In this document: one piece after another, positions 23,658-30,171 of the stretch
Layout: every line of letters begins with the position of its first letter
Position numbering within the stretch: the first letter of the stretch is position 1
Source: an uncultured Agathobacter sp.
GTDB taxonomy: Bacteria; Bacillota; Clostridia; Lachnospirales; Lachnospiraceae
Length of the DNA: 32,053 nucleotides
Assembly (NCBI GenBank): GCA_945910395.1
Contig: CAMDYX010000026.1
Span: 1-32,053 of the forward strand
Direction of reading: 5' to 3'
Program-made: the position numbers and the translations under genes
The notes under the pieces: generated by a model
Seen by the model: the letters and a program-made list of their open reading frames with translations, nothing else
The model's database searches: none
Told to the model about the DNA's origin: nothing

Positions 23658-25937
23658 ATGAGGATTTTTCTTGTTAATTCAGCCGGGAAGACAGAACTCC
23701 CGGCTGAAAACGGCAAACACAGCCTGACTTTGTACAACAATTATATTCTTCTTGAAGCCGATGCACAGTCTGATGTCAGGGTTGAGACCATATATGATGA
23801 CTACATAGTTGTAAAAGAAGGGGTGGCTACTGTTCCTATCAGATGGGATAAAGAGGAGAAAAGTGCCGTCACAATAAGATGTGGTGGAAAAACAGTAAAA
23901 TATCAATTCCAGCTGGAATGTGTATCACCTATATCCGACGAGGATATTGACAATCTTCTGAGGTTCTTTTCACAAATAGAGGACAATTTCAGATATGATA
24001 AGGACTACTCTGTAAATGATCTGTTCGAAGCAATAAGGTCAGATAGGGTTGCACTTATTATTGAAAAAAGGCCATACAGTGGCTATGACGATCAATCTCT
24101 TCTTCGGCAAATTCAAGAGACTGTTCCTATGGTTATGGATATATGCTCGCATCCTAAACAAAGCCTTAGAACGGAAGAAGCAATTTTGGATGTTAATCTT
24201 GTGAAACGTGTTAATACCAGAACGATGGATCATTTAGCTTCTCATTCTGAGCATTGGAAAGCAAGAACCCTGAATGGGCTGATTCCTAATCGATTACGAG
24301 CGGATATATTTGAGGATGAAATCAACATATATGAGAACTTGTTTTTTCGGATGGCGGTTGATGATATCTTAAAATACATTCATAGACAAGCTGTTAGCAT
24401 AGAAAAGACTGTCGAACAAAATGATAATGCCATAGACTGGAATGCATATGGTGAAGAATTATACGATTATAAAAGAATGCGTTTTTTCGCTCAACTGCTT
24501 CCGGATTATAATATTGCAGAACGACAAACAGTAAATACCACTCTCAGATCCTTACTTGAACAATGGAGTCACCTAGAGAGAAATTATTCTACTGTCGAGG
24601 CCTCACAATTCTATCATAGTATAGATAAGAAAAAGCATATCAGTCGTAACATCAGACCTACCAATATTCTTAAAAAGGATTCGAGATATAATGCTTTATA
24701 TCGTCTCTGGTGCGAAATACAAAGACAGGTCGTTCAAGAACATGATGATTCAATGGACGTATTTGGCGAAAGTGGTTTTGTTCTGAATAATTGTTATTCG
24801 TTATATGTTACAGTACTCTTGCTATACGTATTCAAACTGTTGGATTGTCAAACAAGGTCTGACTCAAAATTTAAGATAACCGTTGATGGAATAATATTGG
24901 TAGAAGCCTTTTTTATCTCGGACAGCATGAATTATTCCGTGAAGACGTCTGTTAACGAATATGGGGCCATAGATATTGTGCTTACTTTTATTGAGAAAGT
25001 AAGATATGAATACATACTTCCGACAGATGTGTCATCATATTCTGAGGAAATAAAAAGAAAAATTCCGCACCAGGCTGAACTGAAGGATGGAAAAATAGTG
25101 TTTTATGCTAAGCCATCAGATGCTGAGCAAAGAGAATTAAAAAACCTATTTCATTTGAGTAATTCAGCAAAGAAGGGAATGAATGAAGCGGAAAAACGAT
25201 CCAAAGATGAATTGGATAAGATATGGAGGACACAGCTTGAGGAGCTGTTTTCATCAGGGAAGATCAGGAATTCCAGGACAGCATCTTTAAGAATTAATCC
25301 GCAATATGCAATGATGGATAATTCAGAAGTAGATGTTGAAAGGTTTACGGAGACAGTACTTGATAGTGTGAAGGATTCTGTAATATTTACTTTTCCATAT
25401 GATATCAGTAATTATAGGAAGACGATCCATGCAGATCAACTTTTATATCGATTGCTGAATTATGGAGAAAAGTATCAGGAAAATGATGCTAGGCGTTGGG
25501 GAAATTATAGAGTTGGTATATTGCCTATTGCCCAATCAGAGATTAATTCTGCTCAGCGCTTAATGAAACTAATATCCTTAAATGCATCCCGGCTACAGAT
25601 TCAGTGGACAGGAGATAAGGCAGTTTGCCCTGTGTGCGGAAGCAGAGACTGTTCAAAGGAAGGGACAAACAGTTGGAAGTGCAAAAACTCAGAGTGTGGT
25701 GTGATTTTCGGAATTACAAAACATGCTGAGGGCTGCGGTGAGAACTATGAGTGGACCAGGCCACAAATAGATGTCAAAATTAAAGACCTTGATCTGGATG
25801 ATACTATGGGGCTGATGTTAAAGAAGGAAATGGTTTTTGATCGTTTGGCTATTACCGATTTTGAATTAGAAAAGCAACATGATGGCCAAATCAGATATAT
25901 TCCGGTTTGCCCAAGATGTGGTAAGCGAAGAAACTGA
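23658..25937 (+). CDS. DUF2357/McrC-like partner with C-terminal zinc ribbons
   Basis: A 759-residue protein directly after the McrB-like gene. Its centre has the DUF2357-type pattern NIRPTNILKKDSRYNALYRL (about residues 330-350), and a beta-rich N-terminus precedes it. The C-terminus carries zinc-binding motifs: CPVC at 657-660 with CKNSEC further on, and CPRCGK at 751-756. DUF2357 proteins usually pair with McrB-like ATPases and many have a PD-(D/E)xK nuclease domain. I cannot find clear PD...ExK residues here, so nuclease activity is not supported by what I see. It is the last gene of the operon, with a terminator 20 bp downstream. Confidence 0.8.
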   Translation: MRIFLVNSAGKTELPAENGKHSLTLYNNYILLEADAQSDVRVETIYDDYIVVKEGVATVPIRWDKEEKSAVTIRCGGKTVKYQFQLECVSPISDEDIDNLLRFFSQIEDNFRYDKDYSVNDLFEAIRSDRVALIIEKRPYSGYDDQSLLRQIQETVPMVMDICSHPKQSLRTEEAILDVNLVKRVNTRTMDHLASHSEHWKARTLNGLIPNRLRADIFEDEINIYENLFFRMAVDDILKYIHRQAVSIEKTVEQNDNAIDWNAYGEELYDYKRMRFFAQLLPDYNIAERQTVNTTLRSLLEQWSHLERNYSTVEASQFYHSIDKKKHISRNIRPTNILKKDSRYNALYRLWCEIQRQVVQEHDDSMDVFGESGFVLNNCYSLYVTVLLLYVFKLLDCQTRSDSKFKITVDGIILVEAFFISDSMNYSVKTSVNEYGAIDIVLTFIEKVRYEYILPTDVSSYSEEIKRKIPHQAELKDGKIVFYAKPSDAEQRELKNLFHLSNSAKKGMNEAEKRSKDELDKIWRTQLEELFSSGKIRNSRTASLRINPQYAMMDNSEVDVERFTETVLDSVKDSVIFTFPYDISNYRKTIHADQLLYRLLNYGEKYQENDARRWGNYRVGILPIAQSEINSAQRLMKLISLNASRLQIQWTGDKAVCPVCGSRDCSKEGTNSWKCKNSECGVIFGITKHAEGCGENYEWTRPQIDVKIKDLDLDDTMGLMLKKEMVFDRLAITDFELEKQHDGQIRYIPVCPRCGKRRN

Positions 25938-25957
25938 TAGGAATTATGTTGAATGCT

Positions 25958-25987
25958 AAAAAAGGCTTGTTAATTCAAGCCTTTTTT
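25958..25987 (+). terminator. Perfect terminator at the end of the ten-gene operon
   Basis: AAAAAAGGCTTG pairs exactly with CAAGCCTTTTTT around TTAATT. The T-run follows a short GC core, and the A-rich 5' arm makes it work in both directions. It closes the island operon. Confidence 0.92.
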
Positions 25988-25997
25988 AATTATGAGA

Positions 25998-26043
25998 AAA
26001 AAGTGTTAAGTGGCGTGACTCACATCCCTATGTATAAGTAGGA
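25998..26043 (+). promoter_or_regulatory. Second copy of the bipartite promoter-like motif
   Basis: AAAAAG-TGTTAAGT (25998-26011), 21 nt, then TATAAGTAGGA (26033-26043), the same blocks at the same spacing as 11674-11719. The first block matches at 13 of 14 positions and the second at 9 of 11, while the spacers are unrelated. The second block lies 39 nt before the start of the first small gene. It suggests this cluster and the operon are transcribed by the same factor. Confidence 0.6.
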
Positions 26044-26071
26044 AAGAAAATCATCTGGAGGGATATGGTAA

Positions 26072-26221
26072 ATGAAAATTAAGGTAAAGCCTACAACGAA
26101 TGGAAAACCTAAGAAGGGCAATAGTGCTCCTAAATGCAGAAGTTGCGGATGCCCTTGTTGGAGAAGCGATGTTCTTTATTGTTGGGATTGCTACAAATAT
26201 CAGTATTTCGAGTCAAGATAG
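26072..26221 (+). CDS. 49-aa zinc-ribbon protein
   Basis: A short basic protein starting MKIKVKPTTNGKPKKG. Two cysteine pairs, CRSCGCPCW and CWDC about 12 residues later, look like a single zinc ribbon. GGAGGG precedes the ATG by 10 nt, and the stop codon overlaps the RBS of the next gene. Being only a zinc ribbon with a basic tail, it may bind nucleic acid or a protein. It is the first gene behind the shared promoter motif. I do not recognise a named family. Confidence 0.72.
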   Translation: MKIKVKPTTNGKPKKGNSAPKCRSCGCPCWRSDVLYCWDCYKYQYFESR

Positions 26222-26230
26222 GAGGTGCCT

Positions 26231-26449
26231 ATGAGAAGAAATGGTTATGGCAGAGGATATTATGGACGCGGTTGTGGTTCCAACGATGGATTGTATGGGC
26301 TCCTAGCTATTTTTCTTCTGGCGATTTTTGCCATGCCGCTGGTAGGCGGCTATCTTCTGATCACCGGTAAGGATGAGGGATCAAAATTCTTGGGAGGTGC
26401 GTTGCTTGTTGTTGGAATTATTGTTTGGATCATGATGGGTATGAGCTAA
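26231..26449 (+). CDS. Small two-segment membrane protein
   Basis: A 72-residue protein: a Gly/Tyr/Arg-rich start (RRNGYGRGYYGRGCGSNDG), then two hydrophobic segments at about residues 21-42 and 51-70 with the loop TGKDEGSKFLG. I use the ATG at 26231 because AGGAGG lies 5 nt upstream; a GTG two codons earlier falls within the RBS. It is a membrane-embedded protein of unknown function, and its Gly/Arg-rich cytoplasmic end could contact nucleic acid or a partner. Confidence 0.72.
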   Translation: MRRNGYGRGYYGRGCGSNDGLYGLLAIFLLAIFAMPLVGGYLLITGKDEGSKFLGGALLVVGIIVWIMMGMS

Positions 26450-26462
26450 GGAGGGCGTGCGG

Positions 26463-26906
26463 ATGAAAAATAATGATGGATTAAAAGTCCTTGCAGGAGT
26501 GCTTCTTGTCCTGGGTATTCTGATAATTATCGGATCTGCTTCTTCAAAAAACGATTATCGGAACACCTGCATAGAATCCGGATGTGATAATGATAGGGCA
26601 TATGGAAGCAGCTATTGCTACATTCATAATCCGTATACCAGCACAGGAACTACATCTTCATACCGCTCTGGCAGTAATACATCTTCTACAGGTAAAACCG
26701 GATCCTCTTCCAGTCAAAGTAGTACAACAAATAGTCATAGTAGCTATTCATCGCACAGTAGTCATTCATCAGGCTACTCTACGACATACAATACTTTGAT
26801 GAATGATCCAGCTGATTATGATGATCCTGAAGAATATGCTGATGATGCCTGGGGCGAAGACTTTGAGGATTGGGACGATGCATATGATTATTGGGAAGAT
26901 TATTGA
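26463..26906 (+). CDS. Membrane-anchored Ser-rich protein with acidic tail
   Basis: A 147-residue protein. A single hydrophobic segment (about residues 7-24, LKVLAGVLLVLGILIIIG) anchors it. Cysteines in NTCIESGCDNDRAYGSSYCY with a following HNP look like a small metal site. About 50 residues are almost only Ser, Thr, Tyr, His and Gly (S-S-H-S runs), and the last 35 are very acidic with repeated D-D/E-Y and W. I choose the ATG at 26463 because AAGGAGG is 8 nt upstream; the GTG at 26457 is too close. This could be a surface or membrane-exposed sensor. The family is not recognised. Confidence 0.72.
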   Translation: MKNNDGLKVLAGVLLVLGILIIIGSASSKNDYRNTCIESGCDNDRAYGSSYCYIHNPYTSTGTTSSYRSGSNTSSTGKTGSSSSQSSTTNSHSSYSSHSSHSSGYSTTYNTLMNDPADYDDPEEYADDAWGEDFEDWDDAYDYWEDY

Positions 26907-26945
26907 TGACAACGTATAATTAGCAATGGTACAGAAAGGAAAGGT

Positions 26946-27203
26946 ATGAGTATGGATTTTTGGAGCAGAGAAGTAGATAATTCGTTTGACAGCTTGTTTG
27001 ATATGAATCGTGATGGAGTTTTGGATCCGGTGGAGCAGGGATATCAGCTTGAGTTTCTGGAGCGCAGCATGGAAGAGGATTCCGGCGCAGGCACTGAAGA
27101 TGAACTTGATCCTGATCTTGATTGGGATGAGCTTGAAATGATGGATGAAGACGAGCGCAGAGAAGCTTTGGAAGATGCGGGATATGATCCGGATGATTTT
27201 TGA
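26946..27203 (+). CDS. Acidic 85-aa protein with one canonical EF-hand loop
   Basis: Residues 19-30 read DMNRDGVLDPVE, with all calcium-coordinating positions of an EF-hand (Asp19, Asn21, Asp23, Gly24, Leu26, Asp27, Glu30), flanked by short helices. The rest is strongly acidic (DELDPDLDWDELEMMDEDER). AAAGGAAAGGT precedes the ATG. It is small and lacks a signal peptide or membrane segment, so it is cytoplasmic. It might bind calcium or another metal. A single unpaired EF-hand is unusual and suggests that it dimerises or pairs with a partner. Confidence 0.75.
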   Translation: MSMDFWSREVDNSFDSLFDMNRDGVLDPVEQGYQLEFLERSMEEDSGAGTEDELDPDLDWDELEMMDEDERREALEDAGYDPDDF

Positions 27204-27213
27204 GGAGGTAGTG

Positions 27214-27408
27214 ATGAACAATATTAGTGTTATGAAAATGATGCCGGTTCGGGTTACCGGAAGTGAACTAATTGCGATACTGGCGATAGGTGCGATTGAA
27301 ACAATTATTCTCACAGCTTTAATGAAGGACTATTCTGTTGAGCTCAGTGGGGAAACAACAGAGCAGGGAGTGAAGGGAAGTCTTAAATTACAGGCTACCA
27401 GATGCTAA
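27214..27408 (+). CDS. 64-aa single-pass membrane protein
   Basis: Starts at the ATG at 27214 with GAGGAGGTAG upstream, 10 bp after the EF-hand gene. One hydrophobic segment (about residues 18-37, SELIAILAIGAIETIILTAL) precedes a polar end with VELSGETTEQGVKGSLKL. A longer frame from 27145 only overlaps the EF-hand gene in another frame. It is the last gene of the cluster, closed by a terminator. The function is unknown. Confidence 0.65.
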   Translation: MNNISVMKMMPVRVTGSELIAILAIGAIETIILTALMKDYSVELSGETTEQGVKGSLKLQATRC

Positions 27409-27427
27409 TCCGATTATTAATGTTCTG

Positions 27428-27458
27428 ACTCCCCGGACATTGTTCAGGGAGTTTCTTT
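27428..27458 (+). terminator. Terminator after the small-gene cluster
   Basis: ACTCCC (27428-27433) pairs with GGGAGT (27447-27452) and is followed by TTCTTT. It lies 20 bp after the last stop of the cluster. Confidence 0.6.
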
Positions 27459-27603
27459 ACGCATATTGGCAATTTTCGCTTTTATTTGGCGATATGCTTC
27501 TGACCTTTCATGATGCCCGACTATCAGAAACATGTCTTTTCAAAGTTCGGATTCATCGGATTTGTAGTTAGAAGATATCGAAAAAATGTCCAATTTTGAC
27601 CCA

Positions 27604-27666
27604 TGTCACTGAAGCGTAACTATTTGATTTGTCACCGAAATATAACTATTTGTCACCCGTTGTCAC
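27604..27666 (+). repeat. Direct repeats with TGTCAC heads
   Basis: TGTCACTGAAGCGTAACTAT (27604) and TGTCACCGAAATATAACTAT (27630) are related copies with a 26-bp period, both continuing TTG. Two further TGTCAC heads lie at 27651 and 27661. Before them lies ATGTCCAATTTTGACCC (27586-27602). Such multiple terminal repeats are typical of the ends of IS21-family elements, so this may be a leftover transposon end; an array of operator sites is the alternative. No transposase gene is present. The stretch 27459-27603 holds nothing else I can support. Confidence 0.5.
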
Positions 27667-27698
27667 TTTCATTCTGATTTTACCTGTGTTATATTTAC

Positions 27699-27910
27699 AA
27701 TGGACAAAGCGAACGGGAAAACAAAAACACCCGAACCGCCGAGTCCATTTTCTTTTGCAAAAGAATACGGATGTAAATTGAAGCGTCAGCTCATGATCGA
27801 AATGTCGTGGGTCTGGCGCTTTCTTTATGCCCGGAAATGCAGCCTGTGACGACGGGCTGTCGTAACCAATTAAACAATACAGAAGAGACCGGGCCTGAAA
27901 CAGGGCCCGG
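27699..27910 (+). ncRNA. Structured leader RNA before the DUF5688 gene
   Basis: At least four hairpins can be drawn in a row: AATGGAC/GTCCATT (27699-27749) with nested GCG/CGC and CGGG/CCCG; the perfect palindrome TTCTTTTGCAAAAGAA (27750-27765); AAGCGTCAG-CTCATGA/TCGTGGG-CTGGCGCTT (27781-27821) followed by TCTTT; CAGCC/GGCTG (27840-27859); and CCGGGCC/GGCCCGG (27889-27910) just before the start codon. A 49-codon frame at 27700-27849 has no ribosome site and is not supported. This may be an attenuator or a long regulatory leader. Confidence 0.5.
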
Positions 27911-27931
27911 CAGATGAGGTGACAAACGAAT

Positions 27932-29017
27932 ATGGATTATGAAAATTTCAAAGAGCAGTTCATTGATGATCTGAAGGAGAAGCTATACGAGCAGGGCATT
28001 GATGCCAATATCTCAGTCAACGAGGTCAAGAAGCTCAATGAGAGCTACGAAGCAGTCACGGTTACTCCGGAGGGCGGCAACATCGGTGTGAACATCGGGG
28101 TCGATAAGTTCTACGATGCCTACGAGAACGGTACTTCCTATGATGCAGTTGTCGACAGGGCTGCCGAGGTTGTATCTGTTGGTTTGGCCCAGAGACCTGA
28201 CATCGATGTTTCTTCCCTGACAGATTACAGTCAGATGAAGGAAAAGCTTGCGATGGAAGTTGTTTCGACTGAGGCCAACAAGGAGATGCTGGAGACTGTA
28301 CCCCATCAGAATATCGAGGACATGGCGGTTGTGTATCGCTTCGTATTGAATTCTGATGACGAGGGCAGATCCTCCATCCTGGTAACGAACCAGTTGCTTG
28401 AGAACATGGGCGTTACTCCTGAACAGCTTCATGCTGATGCGATGGAAAACGCACCGCAGATCAAGCCCGTGGAGATCAAGGGTATGAGTGAAGTGATGGT
28501 CGAGATGATGGGACCTGAACAGGCCGAAATGATGGGTATCGTTCCCATGGATCCCAAGGATGAGCAGATGTATGTTGCTTCCGTACCGGATAAGGTTCAC
28601 GGGGCAGGCGTTCTTGCTTACCAGGATTTCATGGACAAGGCTGCTGAGAAGGCAGGCGGCGACTTCTTCATCTTACCTTCGAGTATCCACGAGCTTCTGA
28701 TTGTCCCTGACAACGGGAAGATGGAGCTTAAGGATCTGGAGGCTATGGTGAGAGAGGTGAATGCAACGCAGGTTGCTCCTGCTGATAAGCTCACTGATAG
28801 TGTGTACCACTACGATTCCCAGAATAAGATCTTCGAGCTGGGTGAGAAGTTCGTAGAGCGTCAGGCTGAGAAGGAAGCTGCTATCGAAGCTAAGTCGGAA
28901 GGTCGTGATTCCATCCTGGATGACCTGAAGGCTAAGAAGGATGAAGCTGCAAAGCAGCCTAAGAAGGAGGCAGCCGAAAAAGCAGTAACAAAGAATAAGG
29001 GTGGCGAAGCCATCTGA
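27932..29017 (+). CDS. DUF5688-family protein
   Basis: A 361-residue acidic protein of the DUF5688 family found on Lachnospiraceae conjugative elements and plasmids. It starts MDYENFKEQFIDDLKEKLYE, followed by NISVNEVKKLNESYEAVTV and GVNIGVDKFYDAY, and later VVYRFVLNSDDEGRSSILVT and FFILPSSIHELLIVPDN, then a Lys/Glu/Ala-rich tail. No catalytic motif is known to me. GATGAGGTGAC precedes the ATG, close to a GC-rich hairpin that could limit translation. GC content is clearly higher than in the island, which marks the return to the backbone. Confidence 0.85.
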   Translation: MDYENFKEQFIDDLKEKLYEQGIDANISVNEVKKLNESYEAVTVTPEGGNIGVNIGVDKFYDAYENGTSYDAVVDRAAEVVSVGLAQRPDIDVSSLTDYSQMKEKLAMEVVSTEANKEMLETVPHQNIEDMAVVYRFVLNSDDEGRSSILVTNQLLENMGVTPEQLHADAMENAPQIKPVEIKGMSEVMVEMMGPEQAEMMGIVPMDPKDEQMYVASVPDKVHGAGVLAYQDFMDKAAEKAGGDFFILPSSIHELLIVPDNGKMELKDLEAMVREVNATQVAPADKLTDSVYHYDSQNKIFELGEKFVERQAEKEAAIEAKSEGRDSILDDLKAKKDEAAKQPKKEAAEKAVTKNKGGEAI

Positions 29018-29027
29018 GCCTGAAAGC

Positions 29028-29069
29028 GGGCGTCAATCGTGGGAAGTTCCTGCGGTTGGCGCCTTTTTT
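29028..29069 (+). terminator. Terminator after the DUF5688 gene
   Basis: GGGCGTCAATCG pairs imperfectly with CGGTTGGCGCC and is followed by six T. It lies 11 bp after the stop codon. Confidence 0.75.
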
Positions 29070-29094
29070 GATGAAAAGAAAGTGAGGAATAGAA

Positions 29095-29289
29095 ATGTAC
29101 CCATCGAGTAGAGAAGCATTAGTCGCGGAAGAATTAATCGGTCCATACAGCCCGATTATTGGGAGAAAGCCACCGCTCAGTCATCCATGTAATTGCAAGG
29201 AGGAATGCCCTTATGGCTATGATAAGCCGTTCTGTTTTCCTTGTTATAAGAAAATCATGGAGGAGCACAGGAGCAGAAGAAAGGGATAG
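29095..29289 (+). CDS. 64-aa cysteine-rich protein
   Basis: A small protein with five cysteines (32, 34, 38, 47, 50) in PCNCKEECPYGYDKPFCFPC, which could bind one zinc, followed by a basic helix (YKKIMEEHRSRRKG). GTGAGGAAT lies 5-8 nt before the ATG. It precedes the second repA by only 2 bp, so the two are likely translated together. The role is unknown; a small DNA-binding regulator of replication is one possibility. Confidence 0.7.
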   Translation: MYPSSREALVAEELIGPYSPIIGRKPPLSHPCNCKEECPYGYDKPFCFPCYKKIMEEHRSRRKG

Positions 29290-29291
29290 CG

Positions 29292-30152
29292 ATGAACTTT
29301 GACTACTTTTATGAGGAGCAGTCAGAAAGCTATGCATTTTATAAGATTCCGAAGGTTCTGTTTACCGAGGAAATGTTTGAAGGACTTACGACGGATGCAA
29401 AGGTTCTGTATGGATTGCTGCTGGATCGTGTCAGCCTCTCCAAGAAGAACGGATGGATCGATGAAAGCGGCAAGGTGTTTGTCTACTTCACTATTGAGAC
29501 AGTAAAGCGGTCGATGCGATGTGCCAACAGTAAAGCCTGTGCACTGATGAAGGAGCTGGTGGACTTTGGACTGATCGAGCGCAGGAAGCGCGGGCTGGGA
29601 AAACCGGCAGTCATCTATGTAAAGGATTTTGCCCGCTTCCAAATATCGGAGCTACAGGCTTCTGAATATCGGAACTATGGAGATGTTGAAATCGGAAGTT
29701 TGGACGTTCGGAAATCGGAACCTATTAATACTGAGAGAATTAATACTGATATAAATGAGACTCATTCGATTCTTTCAGGGGAAGAGGAAGAGAGACGAGC
29801 GTACTCTGATTATTTCACAGAGCAACTGGGATTGGAATATCTTCATCAGGACAATCCTTATGATGGTGAGATGATTGACGAGATTCTGGGTCTTATTGTG
29901 GATACGGTTTGCTCCGGTAAGGAAAAGATCCGTATTGCTGGGGATTATAAGCCTGTAAATGTGGTAAAAGGCCAGTTCATGAAGCTGACGCGGGAGCATG
30001 TTCAGTTCGTGATCGATGGAATCAAGGAAAATACCACGCAGGTCAGATGTATGAAGCAGTACCTTCTGGCAGCGCTTTACAATGCTCCTCTTACAATCAG
30101 CAACTATTATCAGGCCCTGGTAAACCATGACATGGCGACAGGGAAAATCTAA
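29292..30152 (+). CDS. repA: RepA_N-family replication initiator (second copy)
   Basis: A 286-residue paralogue of the initiator at 10183: FYKIPKVLFTEEMF, DAKVLYGLLLDRVSLSKKNG, GKPAVIYVKDF, then a variable middle and the C-terminal DUF6017-like part with QDNPYDGEMIDEILGLIV and CMKQYLLAALYNAPLTISNY. The variable middle (about residues 117-145) encodes iterons quite unlike those of the first copy, so the two proteins should recognise different origins. AAAGGGATAGCG precedes the ATG. It leads into PcfB and the coupling protein, the usual backbone order in these elements. Confidence 0.93.
   Translation: MNFDYFYEEQSESYAFYKIPKVLFTEEMFEGLTTDAKVLYGLLLDRVSLSKKNGWIDESGKVFVYFTIETVKRSMRCANSKACALMKELVDFGLIERRKRGLGKPAVIYVKDFARFQISELQASEYRNYGDVEIGSLDVRKSEPINTERINTDINETHSILSGEEEERRAYSDYFTEQLGLEYLHQDNPYDGEMIDEILGLIVDTVCSGKEKIRIAGDYKPVNVVKGQFMKLTREHVQFVIDGIKENTTQVRCMKQYLLAALYNAPLTISNYYQALVNHDMATGKI
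29641..29725 (+). repeat. Four iterons at exact 23-bp period in second repA
   Basis: The core AATATCGGARCTA or AAATCGGAAC recurs with its CGGA at 29647, 29670, 29693 and 29716, exactly 23 bp apart each time. AT-rich DNA follows directly (29724-29760). The position in the variable middle of the gene equals that of the iterons in the first repA, and marks a probable origin. Confidence 0.8.
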
Positions 30153-30171
30153 CACAAGGAGAAGAATCAAA

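Noticed and set aside
26769..27314. Minus-strand open frame (181 codons) across the small-gene cluster
   Set aside because: It is antisense to two well-supported small genes with good ribosome sites; its Ile-rich sequence is the mirror of Asp/Glu codons.
27700..27849. 49-codon frame before the DUF5688 gene
   Set aside because: It has no ribosome site, and its sequence is explained by the paired arms of the leader hairpins.
28013..28600. Minus-strand open frame (195 codons)
   Set aside because: It lies opposite the DUF5688 gene; no start signal and a His/Leu-rich composition typical of a shadow frame.
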